A stretch of DNA of 64,000 bases, taken from assembly GCF_016775705.1 (NCBI RefSeq), contig NZ_CP068760.1, positions 2,418,001 through 2,482,000 of the forward strand, read 5' to 3'. This document shows positions 52,361 through 60,949 of this stretch, in pieces (the stretch's first letter is position 1; each line of letters opens with the position of its first letter). The stretch is from Chryseobacterium cucumeris (GTDB taxonomy: Bacteria; Bacteroidota; Bacteroidia; Flavobacteriales; Weeksellaceae). A program made the position numbers and the translations under genes. The notes under the pieces are model-generated. The model was not told the origin of the DNA. It saw nothing but the letters and a program-made list of their open reading frames with translations, and ran no database searches.

Positions 52361-52657
52361 TTATTTTCTTTTTAAGATCGCGTACACTTCTATTGCAAAT
52401 CCTATAACAACAAACAAAGGTGCTATTCTGATTCTTCTGATAGAAAAGATCCCGTCATTCCATGAGTTAGGATCAAATTTCCCGTCTACTGTATTGGCAT
52501 CAGGTCCCATCATAAGTAGAAATCCTACTACAATGAAGGCTAGTCCGATCAGCATCCATTTGAAATTCTGCTGTCCGAAATAGAAAGCGTTTTCCTGTGG
52601 TACTTCAGCTTCATGCCCGTAGTCTGAAGCAGAAAATTTATTTGTTTTTTTGCTCAT
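52361..52657 (-). CDS. DUF3098 family protein
   Basis: The 98-residue protein has a polar N-terminus and two membrane spans ('WMLIGLAFIVVGFLLMMG' and 'IAPLFVVIGFAIEVYAIL'). The family is found almost only in Bacteroidota and usually follows ftsX, as it does here with a 2-bp gap. Function unknown; the context suggests cell-envelope or division. Confidence 0.88.
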   Translation of the reverse strand: MSKKTNKFSASDYGHEAEVPQENAFYFGQQNFKWMLIGLAFIVVGFLLMMGPDANTVDGKFDPNSWNDGIFSIRRIRIAPLFVVIGFAIEVYAILKRK

Positions 52658-52659
52658 TA

Positions 52660-53559
52660 TTAAGAGTAATATAAATCGTCAACGTTTGATTTCAAGAACC
52701 TCCATGTAGCGAAAATGGTACTTAAGACAGAAATAAAAATTCCAACACCCAGTACCAGGATTACTAACCAGAAGTACTGGTTGTTGTCCTGTACGAAAGC
52801 AGAACCAATCTGACTGGTGAAATAATACCAGACTCCGCCCAAAGCGAGAAGACCTATTACAGAACCGATAGCTCCTAAAATAATAGCTTCCACAATGAAA
52901 GGTTTAAGGATAAATCTTCTTTTCGCTCCTACCAGCTGCATTGTTTTAATAATAAATCTCTTTGAGAATATTTTCAGACGGATAGAGTTGTTGATCAATA
53001 CAACTGCCAATATCAGGAACAGGACTGAAAATCCTAAGATCCATTTCAGGATTCTGCTCAGGTTATTGTAGACATCTACCATCAGAGTACTGTCATTTTT
53101 AACATCAATAATTCCGGGAACGGATTTGATTTCTTTAATAGCTTCATCAATTTTTGCTGGATCTACGAACTCCGGCTTTAAAGCCACTTCAATAGAAGAA
53201 GGGAAAATATTTTCCTCAAACAATGCATCACTGTCGATTCCCATACTTTTCTTGGCTTCTTTTGCCGCCATTTCTCTTGAAATATAAGTCGCTTTTTTTA
53301 CAGGAGCTAATAACTGTACCTTTTTAAAAGTTTCTTCCTCAAGTTTTGCAATTTTTACAGAATCTTTAGCGTCATAGTTTTCATCAAAGTAGGCATTCAC
53401 TACCAACTGTTCTTTGATATAGTCAGAATACTTCTGGGCATTAATCAGAATAAGCCCCATTAATCCTAACAAAAATAACACTAAGGCAATACTTATCACT
53501 ACTGTAATATTGCTGGACCGAAGCCTTTTCTTATTAAATTCATCTACAGATTTAGCCAT
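52660..53559 (-). CDS. ftsX: Cell-division permease FtsX
   Basis: The 299-residue membrane protein has one N-terminal span ('ITVVISIALVLFLLGLMGLI'), an extracytoplasmic domain (about 50-170) and three C-terminal spans. 'LVGAKRRFILKPFIVEAIILGAIGSVIG' (in part) is the FtsX/permease motif. FtsX with FtsE activates peptidoglycan hydrolases at the septum; FtsE is not in the window. It is divergent from rsmA across 91 bp and leads a run of at least six minus-strand genes. Confidence 0.95.
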   Translation of the reverse strand: MAKSVDEFNKKRLRSSNITVVISIALVLFLLGLMGLILINAQKYSDYIKEQLVVNAYFDENYDAKDSVKIAKLEEETFKKVQLLAPVKKATYISREMAAKEAKKSMGIDSDALFEENIFPSSIEVALKPEFVDPAKIDEAIKEIKSVPGIIDVKNDSTLMVDVYNNLSRILKWILGFSVLFLILAVVLINNSIRLKIFSKRFIIKTMQLVGAKRRFILKPFIVEAIILGAIGSVIGLLALGGVWYYFTSQIGSAFVQDNNQYFWLVILVLGVGIFISVLSTIFATWRFLKSNVDDLYYS

Positions 53560-53650
53560 TAATATTAAAATTTTTGGCTAAAATAGAAAAAATCTTCCGA
53601 AATTTGGGACGAAATAAAGAAAATCACTGTTAATAAAATCATAAAAAACT

Positions 53651-54421
53651 TTGAGTGTAAAAGCAAAAAAACATCTTGGACAGCACTTCCTGACAGATGA
53701 AAATATCGCAAGAAAAATCGTAGAAGGTCTTAGTTTTGAGAGCTATAACAACATCATGGAAGTAGGTCCCGGAATGGGCGTTCTTACCAAATATCTTCTT
53801 GAAAAGGATCAGAACATTTACCTTGCAGAAATAGACACGGAATCTATAGAATATCTGAAAAACAACTATGCAAAAGTAACTGAAGAAACTTTTGTAGGTG
53901 ATTTTCTGAAGCAGGATTTCAGTTTTATCAAGGATGATCAGATTGCGATCATTGGTAATTTCCCTTATAACATTTCGTCACAGATTCTGTTTCAGATTGT
54001 AGACCATTACCAGCTGATCCCGGAAATGGTAGGAATGTTCCAGAAAGAGGTAGCGGAAAGAACGGCGGCTGTTCCGAGAACTAAAGATTATGGTATTCTT
54101 TCTGTTCTGATACAGGCTTATTATGATGTATCTTATATGTTTACGGTACATGAAAATGTCTTCAATCCTCCTCCAAAAGTAAAATCGGGAGTCATCAGGC
54201 TTACAAGAAACCCTAAAGAAGGGCTTGCGGGCAATGAAGTACTGTTTAAACAGATCGTGAAAACAGGTTTCAACCAAAGAAGAAAAAAGCTTTCCAATGC
54301 TTTAAAAACACTCAATATTCCTGAAGCCTTGAAAGGGCACGAATTTTTAGATAAGAGAGCAGAAGAACTGAGTGTAGCAGATTTTATACACTTTGCCAAT
54401 CTGTGGAAAGAAAATCAATAA
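53651..54421 (+). CDS. rsmA: 16S rRNA (adenine1518-N6/adenine1519-N6)-dimethyltransferase
   Basis: The 256-residue SAM-dependent enzyme dimethylates two adenines of the 16S 3' hairpin. 'KKHLGQHFLTDENIARKIVE' starts it, 'EVGPGMGVLT' is the SAM site and 'IGNFPYNISSQILFQI' holds the NxPY catalytic motif. The start codon is TTG (53651); no ATG lies upstream in frame near enough and the conserved LGQHF motif is only 9 residues in. Also known as ksgA. Confidence 0.97.
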   Translation: MSVKAKKHLGQHFLTDENIARKIVEGLSFESYNNIMEVGPGMGVLTKYLLEKDQNIYLAEIDTESIEYLKNNYAKVTEETFVGDFLKQDFSFIKDDQIAIIGNFPYNISSQILFQIVDHYQLIPEMVGMFQKEVAERTAAVPRTKDYGILSVLIQAYYDVSYMFTVHENVFNPPPKVKSGVIRLTRNPKEGLAGNEVLFKQIVKTGFNQRRKKLSNALKTLNIPEALKGHEFLDKRAEELSVADFIHFANLWKENQ

Positions 54422-54433
54422 AACAATCATTAT

Positions 54434-54459
54434 AAAGCTTCCTTACCGGGAGCTTTTTT
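54434..54459 (+). terminator. rsmA terminator
   Basis: aaagcttcc-ttacc-gggagcttt with one wobble, followed by T-rich sequence. Confidence 0.75.
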
Positions 54460-54494
54460 GCTGAATACATTACAATACACTCTCCGTTAAAAGC

Positions 54495-54530
54495 AGAAAG
54501 CCTTTCAAATAAATTCGAAAGGCTTTCTTT
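54495..54530 (-). terminator. Terminator after first choice-of-anchor-L gene
   Basis: Perfect 12-bp arms agaaagcctttc / gaaaggctttct. T-runs flank both sides, so it can also stop plus-strand transcription. Confidence 0.65.
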
Positions 54531-54548
54531 TATATTACATTATCAATT

Positions 54549-56906
54549 TTAGTTTCTGTTTTTCAGCATGATCCATCCTGACCAGTTCATCTGAGCTTTT
54601 GATTTCGGATATTCAAAATTGAACTTATACCAGTATGTTGCTGTAGGAAGTCTCTTACCACTTACCGTTCCGTCCCAGACTGGATTTTCTTTTGAGAACC
54701 TGAACATTTCCACTCCATATCTGTCATAGATAGAACCCGTAAAGTTTTTAAAGTCTCCAAGAGCCTTAAGATCCAATACATCGTTAATTCCATCTTCGTT
54801 TGGCGTAATGATATTGTTGATCTGCAATGTAAAGAATTCAAGAGATCCCACACAATGCGTACCTACTCTTCTTACCAAAACAGTATAGTTTGTATTGTCT
54901 AAAAGATTCGTAAATACATTTGAATCCTGCCATGTGATACCACCATCAAGAGAATATTCCAAAGTGCTTGGTGTATTGTTCATTGGCGGGTTTTCAGCTG
55001 TAATTGTTACTGTTTTTTTGATGCTTTCATAATTTAATGCAGTAACAAAAGGAGTTGCTGCCCCCATTACTTTGGCTTCAAAAACTTTCTTACAGATACC
55101 ATTATCAATTTCTACTGAGTAGATTCCCCATTGGTCTACATCAATTTTCCGTGTTGTAGCACCTGTACTCCAAAGATATTTATAACCATCACCGGCTCCT
55201 GCATCCAGAGTGACAACATCACCGACACACATTTCAACGTCTTTTAATGTAGAGGTAATTTCCGGTGTCACTTCAATTCTGATCGTTGCCGGATTAAGAG
55301 ATTTACATCCTTTTGCCCCAATCGCATATACTGTAAATGTTGTAGTCTGATATAGAGTAACCGTCTGCATATTCCCTGTTCCCATGAAATTGCTCCAAAG
55401 ATACGTATCTCCTCCTTCAGCCGTAAGGGTTACAGATTCTCCCGGACAGATTTTTATTCTCGAAGATTTCACTTTAGCGGTTGGTGTTGCTTCTTTCTGC
55501 AATGTCAATTCTACAATTTTGCTACAGAATCCTCCATTGGAAACAAGAACATACAGAATCTGGCCATCGTTACCATTATAATTTAAAGGTGTCTGGATAT
55601 AGTTGTTATTCTGTGCAACAGCATCCGCCTGATTTTCATAAAATTTAAAGATTGCTCCAGGCGTTGGGCTGATGGTAGGCATAATTGTACTTAAATCGAA
55701 AGTAGTAATATCCGGTGTGGTACAAAGCAGTAATGTAGCATCCTGAGCCTGAGGTGTTGTTCCTCCGTGAATCTGGATTGAAGCTTTACCCGGACATGGA
55801 TTACCAGGAACACTTACTTCGATTGTATAAGTACCAGGCTGTATTGCAGTAATGGTATTGGTTGTAGCATTCGGGATTGGTGCTCCATTAAAAAACCACT
55901 GGTATACAAGGTTAGGATCATTTACAGAAGCTGTAATGACCTGAGGTACATTATCACATACATTAATATCTGAAGGCAGTTTTGTTCCTGCAGGATCTAA
56001 AAGGTCTACCCCGATATTGAAAGATCCTCCTTCAAGGAATACAGCAGAATCATAACTATGGTCACTGTAATCAGCAATTACCATTTTGAAATGGTATTCC
56101 TGTCCTGCCACTACTGTTGCTGTGGCAGTCAATGGAATTGTTCTTCCGTTAAAGTTGGTTTCAACGTTACCTGTGTTGTAACCGGCAAAATACTGCTCGT
56201 TTACCGCACCACAACTGGTTCCGATTGCAGGGTGGATATTGGTAATACTTACCGGACCTGCACCTCCCGGAAGTACAGCCATATTCACATAAGGTCCACC
56301 TGAAGTAGGTCTCAACAAGATGGCAAATGCATCTGCAAAGGTACAAGGGAAAGATCCAGTATATTCTTCTGATGCAATAAGGTAATTAAATTTGATCTGA
56401 GAAGTTGTTGGAACGAAGTCAAACTCCAAAAGAACGGCATCATTCAGTCTGCTTTCCACAACCCCGATTACCTGTGCAAGATCAGCATCTGAACCTCCAC
56501 CGTTAACATCACTCAAACCGCCTTCAAAAGTATTACCAGCTCTTCTTGCATACCCTGTGGAAAGAATAAGCCCGTCTTTAAAAGGGAAATTGGTTGCAGC
56601 CTTATGAAAATATCCCCATGCTCTGTTTGCCTCACTTGCAGCGTGGTTAGGAGTAATTTTTACATTGGTTACATTGGGAGTAAGGCAGGTATTGGTCCCG
56701 GAGGAGATCAATACATCTTTAACCATTTTTTCAATAGTGTAAGCGGTTTCAGGATACTGCGGAGCATTCACATCAATAAAAGCACCAGCTCTTGCAGACA
56801 GATTTGAGGGTGTTTCTTTGGCGTGTTTTCGTGGTGGCAGGTTTTGTGAAAATAAAAAAGTCGAGATGACTAAAAAAAATAAACAAAGCGGTAGATATCT
56901 TCTCAT
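54549..56906 (-). CDS. Choice-of-anchor L domain surface protein, T9SS type B (paralogue 1)
   Basis: The 785-residue secreted protein has a signal peptide (1-20). The choice-of-anchor-L domain (about 35-300) includes 'AGAFIDVNAPQYPETAYT', 'TYLWSN' later in the Ig region, and 'LPGGAGPVSITNIHP'. Ig/PKD-like domains follow, one being the 'ICPGESVTLTAEGGDTYLW' module. The C-terminal 85 residues form a type-B T9SS domain ('ITPNEDGINDVLDLKALGDF' to 'LKNRN'), as in gliding-motility-associated proteins. It probably is attached to the cell surface as an adhesin. It is the first of three tandem paralogues. Confidence 0.93.
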   Translation of the reverse strand: MRRYLPLCLFFLVISTFLFSQNLPPRKHAKETPSNLSARAGAFIDVNAPQYPETAYTIEKMVKDVLISSGTNTCLTPNVTNVKITPNHAASEANRAWGYFHKAATNFPFKDGLILSTGYARRAGNTFEGGLSDVNGGGSDADLAQVIGVVESRLNDAVLLEFDFVPTTSQIKFNYLIASEEYTGSFPCTFADAFAILLRPTSGGPYVNMAVLPGGAGPVSITNIHPAIGTSCGAVNEQYFAGYNTGNVETNFNGRTIPLTATATVVAGQEYHFKMVIADYSDHSYDSAVFLEGGSFNIGVDLLDPAGTKLPSDINVCDNVPQVITASVNDPNLVYQWFFNGAPIPNATTNTITAIQPGTYTIEVSVPGNPCPGKASIQIHGGTTPQAQDATLLLCTTPDITTFDLSTIMPTISPTPGAIFKFYENQADAVAQNNNYIQTPLNYNGNDGQILYVLVSNGGFCSKIVELTLQKEATPTAKVKSSRIKICPGESVTLTAEGGDTYLWSNFMGTGNMQTVTLYQTTTFTVYAIGAKGCKSLNPATIRIEVTPEITSTLKDVEMCVGDVVTLDAGAGDGYKYLWSTGATTRKIDVDQWGIYSVEIDNGICKKVFEAKVMGAATPFVTALNYESIKKTVTITAENPPMNNTPSTLEYSLDGGITWQDSNVFTNLLDNTNYTVLVRRVGTHCVGSLEFFTLQINNIITPNEDGINDVLDLKALGDFKNFTGSIYDRYGVEMFRFSKENPVWDGTVSGKRLPTATYWYKFNFEYPKSKAQMNWSGWIMLKNRN

Positions 56907-56922
56907 AATATTTTTGTTTCAA

Positions 56923-56930
56923 CAAATTTA
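56923..56930 (-). promoter_or_regulatory. Candidate -7 box of paralogue 1
   Basis: TAAATTTG fits TAnnTTTG, 16 bp before the ATG. No -33 TTTG is at the usual distance. The remaining 56931-57140 shows no gene. Confidence 0.35.
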
Positions 56931-57140
56931 ATTTTTTTTTAAATATCTCATATACATATTTGCATTTTTTACTATAAAAAAACAAAACAAAAAGCATTTA
57001 CAGTAAATTTTCATTAATCAATCCCTATCCGGACAAATCATACCTGTTGTACCAACATCGTATTACAAATAATTTTAACATATTTTCCACTTATTTTACA
57101 TAATTCACAAAAGACGATTAAATATATTCATCAAATCAAA

Positions 57141-57170
57141 AAAAAAATCTTTCATTACTGAAAGATTTTT
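57141..57170 (-). terminator. Terminator after second choice-of-anchor-L gene
   Basis: aaaatctttca-ttac-tgaaagatttt with A/T runs on both sides. Confidence 0.8.
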
Positions 57171-57195
57171 TGATCAATTTTTATTTTTATAAAAT

Positions 57196-60100
57196 CTAGT
57201 TTCTGTTCTTCAGGAGAATCCATCCTGAACGCTGTTCCATTTTCTTACTGGCTGGATTTTCCCATTGTACCCTGTACCAATAAGTAGCAGTAGGAAGATT
57301 AATTCCCTTTAAAGATCCTGTCCAGATAACATTTCCTTTACTTGCTTTGAATACTTCAGCACCGTACCTGTCGAAAATAGAAGCTGCGAAGTCTTTGTAA
57401 CCGCTTATTCCGGTGAAATCAATAGTATCATTGATACCATCCATATTAGGGGTAATAGCGTTGCTGATAATGAATGTAAAATAATCCAGCGAAGTACCGC
57501 ATTTAGCACCTTTCACTCTTACCATTACAGTATACATGGTATTGTTCAAAATACCTGTAAACACATTCGATTCGTGCCATGTCAATCCTCCATCGATGGA
57601 ATATTCTAAAACTCCGCCTGTAGGGTTACTTGCCGTAAGCGTAAGAATATGATTATCATACACAATATTGGTAAACTGCGGCAGATCAGGATTAATAAGC
57701 TGTGCCGAAAAAGTTTTGGAACAAACCCCATTACTGATTGTCACAGAATATGTTCCGGGAATATTAGTTGTTATGGTTTGAGTAGTGGCTCCCGTGCTCC
57801 ATACATAAGTATAGTTTGGTCCTGAACCGGCATCCAGTGTTCCTTTATCTCCGGCACAGACAAATACATCTTTTAAGGTAGAAACAATCGCCGGAACTAC
57901 TTCAATAGTAACTTTAGCCGGATTCACAGAGCTACATCCGTTTCCTCCCAATGCATATACTGAATATTCTGTTGTTGCTGTAGGAGTAACTACCTGAGTA
58001 TTTCCGTTTCCTGTGAGGCCTATCCAGTTATAAGTAATTCCACCTGTAGCAGTCAATGTTACAGATTCACCTTCACAAATTTTCAACTTAGAGGCTGTAA
58101 GGCCTGCTATTGGCGGACCTACCTGAACAGTAACTGACGCTGGTGTGGCAGAAATACAACCATTTGCTCCAACAGCAAATACCGTATATACAGTAGTTGT
58201 GGTAGGCGAAACCACCTGGGTATTTCCATTTCCTGTAAGACCATTTCCCCAGTTATAGGTTACCCCTCCGGAAGCCGTTAATGTTACGGATTCTCCTACA
58301 CAAATACGGGGTTGTGATGAAACTAATGCAGCAACAGGCTGTACTTTATCTTCCTGTACTGTTACTGTCGAAGTAAAGGTACAGCTCAGGTTTCCTGGCT
58401 GTGATACATTCGTCACTGTTAAAGTATAGGTTCCGCCGGCGCTTACCACAGGGGTAAGTGTATTAGCTCCTGAGACAATAGTACCTCCGGTGGTTGTCCA
58501 TGCAATGGTAGATCCTACCGGTACAACAGATGCTGATGCATTGATGGTAACCTGTGGTGTTGTACAGGTAATTGTTTGTGGTGCAGCAATGGTAAGCGTA
58601 GTTTGAGCCGTGCTTAATAACTGCAGAGATACTACATAGCTGCAGCCTCCATTACTTACCAGTACATAAATAGTCTGGCTTCCTCCCGGCGGCGTATATG
58701 TTGTAGGTGCTGCAATAAAGTTTCCGTTAGCAGCATTGGCATCAGCCTGACTGACGTAGTAAGTAAAAGTAACTCCTGCAGTTGTGGTGATCTGGGGCTG
58801 GGCTTCCGTAAGATTATAAGTTAATCCCGGCTGATAACATTTATGAAGTGTTGCATTTTGCGCTGTGAAAGGTTCTGAAACTTCTATCGTTATCGTTGCA
58901 GGGTTTTGAGAAACACATCCATTCGCTCCCACTGCTGTTACAGTATAAGTGGTGGTGGCAGTAGGTGAAACAACCTGTGTATTTCCGTTTCCTGTAAGGC
59001 CATTACCCCAGTTATAGGTAGCTCCACCTGAAGCGGTAAGTGTTACAGAATCTCCTTTACAGATTTTTATTTTGCTTGCTGTAAGCCCGGTAACCGGCGG
59101 AGCACTGTTTCCTGTCACGGTTACAGTTCCTACCGCTGTACAGCTGATATTTCCTGGCTGATACACTTTTGTGATGGTTAAAGTATAAGTTCCTGCAGCA
59201 TTAATCACAGGATTTAAAGTCGTTGCTCCTGAAACAATATTCCCTCCCGTAGTCGTCCAGTTGAAAGTAGCTCCTGCCGGATAAACGGAAGCTGATGCAT
59301 CCAGCGTGGTCTGAGAATTGTTACAGGTAAGCACTGCCGGAGGGGCAATGGTAGGTATCATCTGTGGAGCTTTTACCAGTTGGAGTTGTGCTACTTTTGC
59401 ACAGAAACCGTTGGCTACTCTTACATACACCGTTCCACCCGCACTCTGGTGAGCTGTTGGATTAGGGATTGTATTGGCATTTCCTGCATTGGCATCCGCC
59501 AAAGTAGTATAATATGAAAACACAGCTCCCGGAGTAGTACTTATAGAAGCTTGTGCTGATGTTAAATTAAAAGTTGCATTTCCGGCAGCATAACAGGCTG
59601 TTAATGTAGCATTCTGTACTGTAGGAGATGTTCCGCCAACTACTGTAATAGTAGCTTCCCCCGGACAGGTATTCCCCTGGATGAAAACCTTAACGGTGTA
59701 TACCCCTGGTGCTATTGCCGTGTAACTTGCATTGGTAGCTCCTGCAATCGGAGTAGTACCCTGATACCACTGATACGTTATATTAGGTCCCTGCACAGAG
59801 GCTGTAAAAGTCTGTGGAGTATTATCACACATATTAACAGAGTCAGGAAGCTGCACGCCAGCCGGATCCAGGATTTTCACCCCGATATCAAATGACCCTG
59901 CTTCAAGAAATACTGCTGAATCAAAGTTGGGATCCTGATAATCCGCAAGCACAATTTTAAAATGGTAGGTTTGCCCGGGGATTACAGTTGCTTTGGCAGT
60001 AAGAGGAATGGTACGTCCGTTGAAATTGGTTTCAATCTGAGCGGTATTGGTTCCTCCGTAATAGGCTTCATTCTTAGGCCCGCAGTTTTGATATTGCGGG

Positions 60101-60780
60101 TGTATATTCGTTACACTTACAGGTCCTGCTCCTCCCGGAAGCACTGCAAGATTGGTATAAGTAGGATCTGTTGATTTTTTTAACAGCAGAGCAAAACCGT
60201 CTGTGATTGTACATGGAAAGTTTTGCTGATATTCTTTAGAAGCAAATAAATATCTGAATGAAATTTCAGTAGAGGCAGCCACAAAGTCAAATTCTATAGA
60301 GGTGGCATTCGTGAGGTTATTATTACCGATTCCCAAAGCATTCGCAAGATCTATATCACCTCCGGTTCCAAGATCATCACTTAAAGTTCCCTGAAGAGTG
60401 TTCCCTGCTTTATTGGCATATCCGGTAGAAAGGATAATCCCTTTGCTGAAAGGAAAATTGGTATTTGATTTATTAAAATATCCCCAGCTTCGGTTCTGGT
60501 TGGTAGCGGCCAGGTTGGGGGAAACGGTTACATTGCTTACACTTGAGCTGGTACAGGTGGAACCTCCGGATATAAGAACATCATTGATCAACTGAGTAAT
60601 AGGATAGCCGGATTCCGGGTAACTTGGTGCATTCACATCTATAAAGGCACCTGCTCTCAAAGAAGCAGCAGTAGGTTTTGATGCTATTTCTACCCTTCCT
60701 TTATTTTGAGCCAAAATAAAGTTTCCCATGAAAGCTAAAAATAACGCTAAAAATAAATTTCCTATCCTCCTATTTAACAT
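57196..60780 (-). CDS. Choice-of-anchor L domain surface protein, T9SS type B (paralogue 2, enlarged)
   Basis: The 1194-residue protein has the same start and end plan as its neighbours: signal peptide (1-24), 'AGAFIDVNAPSYPESGYPI' then anchor-L domain, and a type-B C-terminal domain ('ITPNMDGINDTIDFTGI' to 'LKNRN'). The middle holds three copies of the 'ICxGESVTLTASGGxTYNWG' module (about 75 residues each) and two copies of a 'tcttTtLdAsaSv.p.g.tiaWtttGG' module. The neighbours carry one and none, so the enlargement is by internal duplication. Its own promoter pair lies at 60797-60828. Confidence 0.93.
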   Translation of the reverse strand: MLNRRIGNLFLALFLAFMGNFILAQNKGRVEIASKPTAASLRAGAFIDVNAPSYPESGYPITQLINDVLISGGSTCTSSSVSNVTVSPNLAATNQNRSWGYFNKSNTNFPFSKGIILSTGYANKAGNTLQGTLSDDLGTGGDIDLANALGIGNNNLTNATSIEFDFVAASTEISFRYLFASKEYQQNFPCTITDGFALLLKKSTDPTYTNLAVLPGGAGPVSVTNIHPQYQNCGPKNEAYYGGTNTAQIETNFNGRTIPLTAKATVIPGQTYHFKIVLADYQDPNFDSAVFLEAGSFDIGVKILDPAGVQLPDSVNMCDNTPQTFTASVQGPNITYQWYQGTTPIAGATNASYTAIAPGVYTVKVFIQGNTCPGEATITVVGGTSPTVQNATLTACYAAGNATFNLTSAQASISTTPGAVFSYYTTLADANAGNANTIPNPTAHQSAGGTVYVRVANGFCAKVAQLQLVKAPQMIPTIAPPAVLTCNNSQTTLDASASVYPAGATFNWTTTGGNIVSGATTLNPVINAAGTYTLTITKVYQPGNISCTAVGTVTVTGNSAPPVTGLTASKIKICKGDSVTLTASGGATYNWGNGLTGNGNTQVVSPTATTTYTVTAVGANGCVSQNPATITIEVSEPFTAQNATLHKCYQPGLTYNLTEAQPQITTTAGVTFTYYVSQADANAANGNFIAAPTTYTPPGGSQTIYVLVSNGGCSYVVSLQLLSTAQTTLTIAAPQTITCTTPQVTINASASVVPVGSTIAWTTTGGTIVSGANTLTPVVSAGGTYTLTVTNVSQPGNLSCTFTSTVTVQEDKVQPVAALVSSQPRICVGESVTLTASGGVTYNWGNGLTGNGNTQVVSPTTTTVYTVFAVGANGCISATPASVTVQVGPPIAGLTASKLKICEGESVTLTATGGITYNWIGLTGNGNTQVVTPTATTEYSVYALGGNGCSSVNPAKVTIEVVPAIVSTLKDVFVCAGDKGTLDAGSGPNYTYVWSTGATTQTITTNIPGTYSVTISNGVCSKTFSAQLINPDLPQFTNIVYDNHILTLTASNPTGGVLEYSIDGGLTWHESNVFTGILNNTMYTVMVRVKGAKCGTSLDYFTFIISNAITPNMDGINDTIDFTGISGYKDFAASIFDRYGAEVFKASKGNVIWTGSLKGINLPTATYWYRVQWENPASKKMEQRSGWILLKNRN

Positions 60781-60796
60781 TTTATATTATTTTAAA

Positions 60797-60828
60797 CAAA
60801 AATACTATTTTTTTTAATTGAAATTCAA
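60797..60828 (-). promoter_or_regulatory. Promoter of paralogue 2
   Basis: On the minus strand TTG (60826-60828), 21 bases, TATTTTTG (60797-60804), 17 bp before the ATG. It supports separate transcription from paralogue 3. Confidence 0.6.
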
Positions 60829-60903
60829 GTTAACACAATTTACATTATTACTAACGCAAATTTATTTATGTTAGAATATCAACTTTGTTTATTTTTAAAA
60901 TAA

Positions 60904-60933
60904 TAAAAAAAGACTGACAAAATAGTCAGTCTT
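60904..60933 (-). terminator. Terminator after third choice-of-anchor-L gene
   Basis: aagactgac-aaaata-gtcagtctt, followed on the minus strand by a run of seven U. Confidence 0.85.
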
Positions 60934-60949
60934 TCAGTTATAGTTCAAA

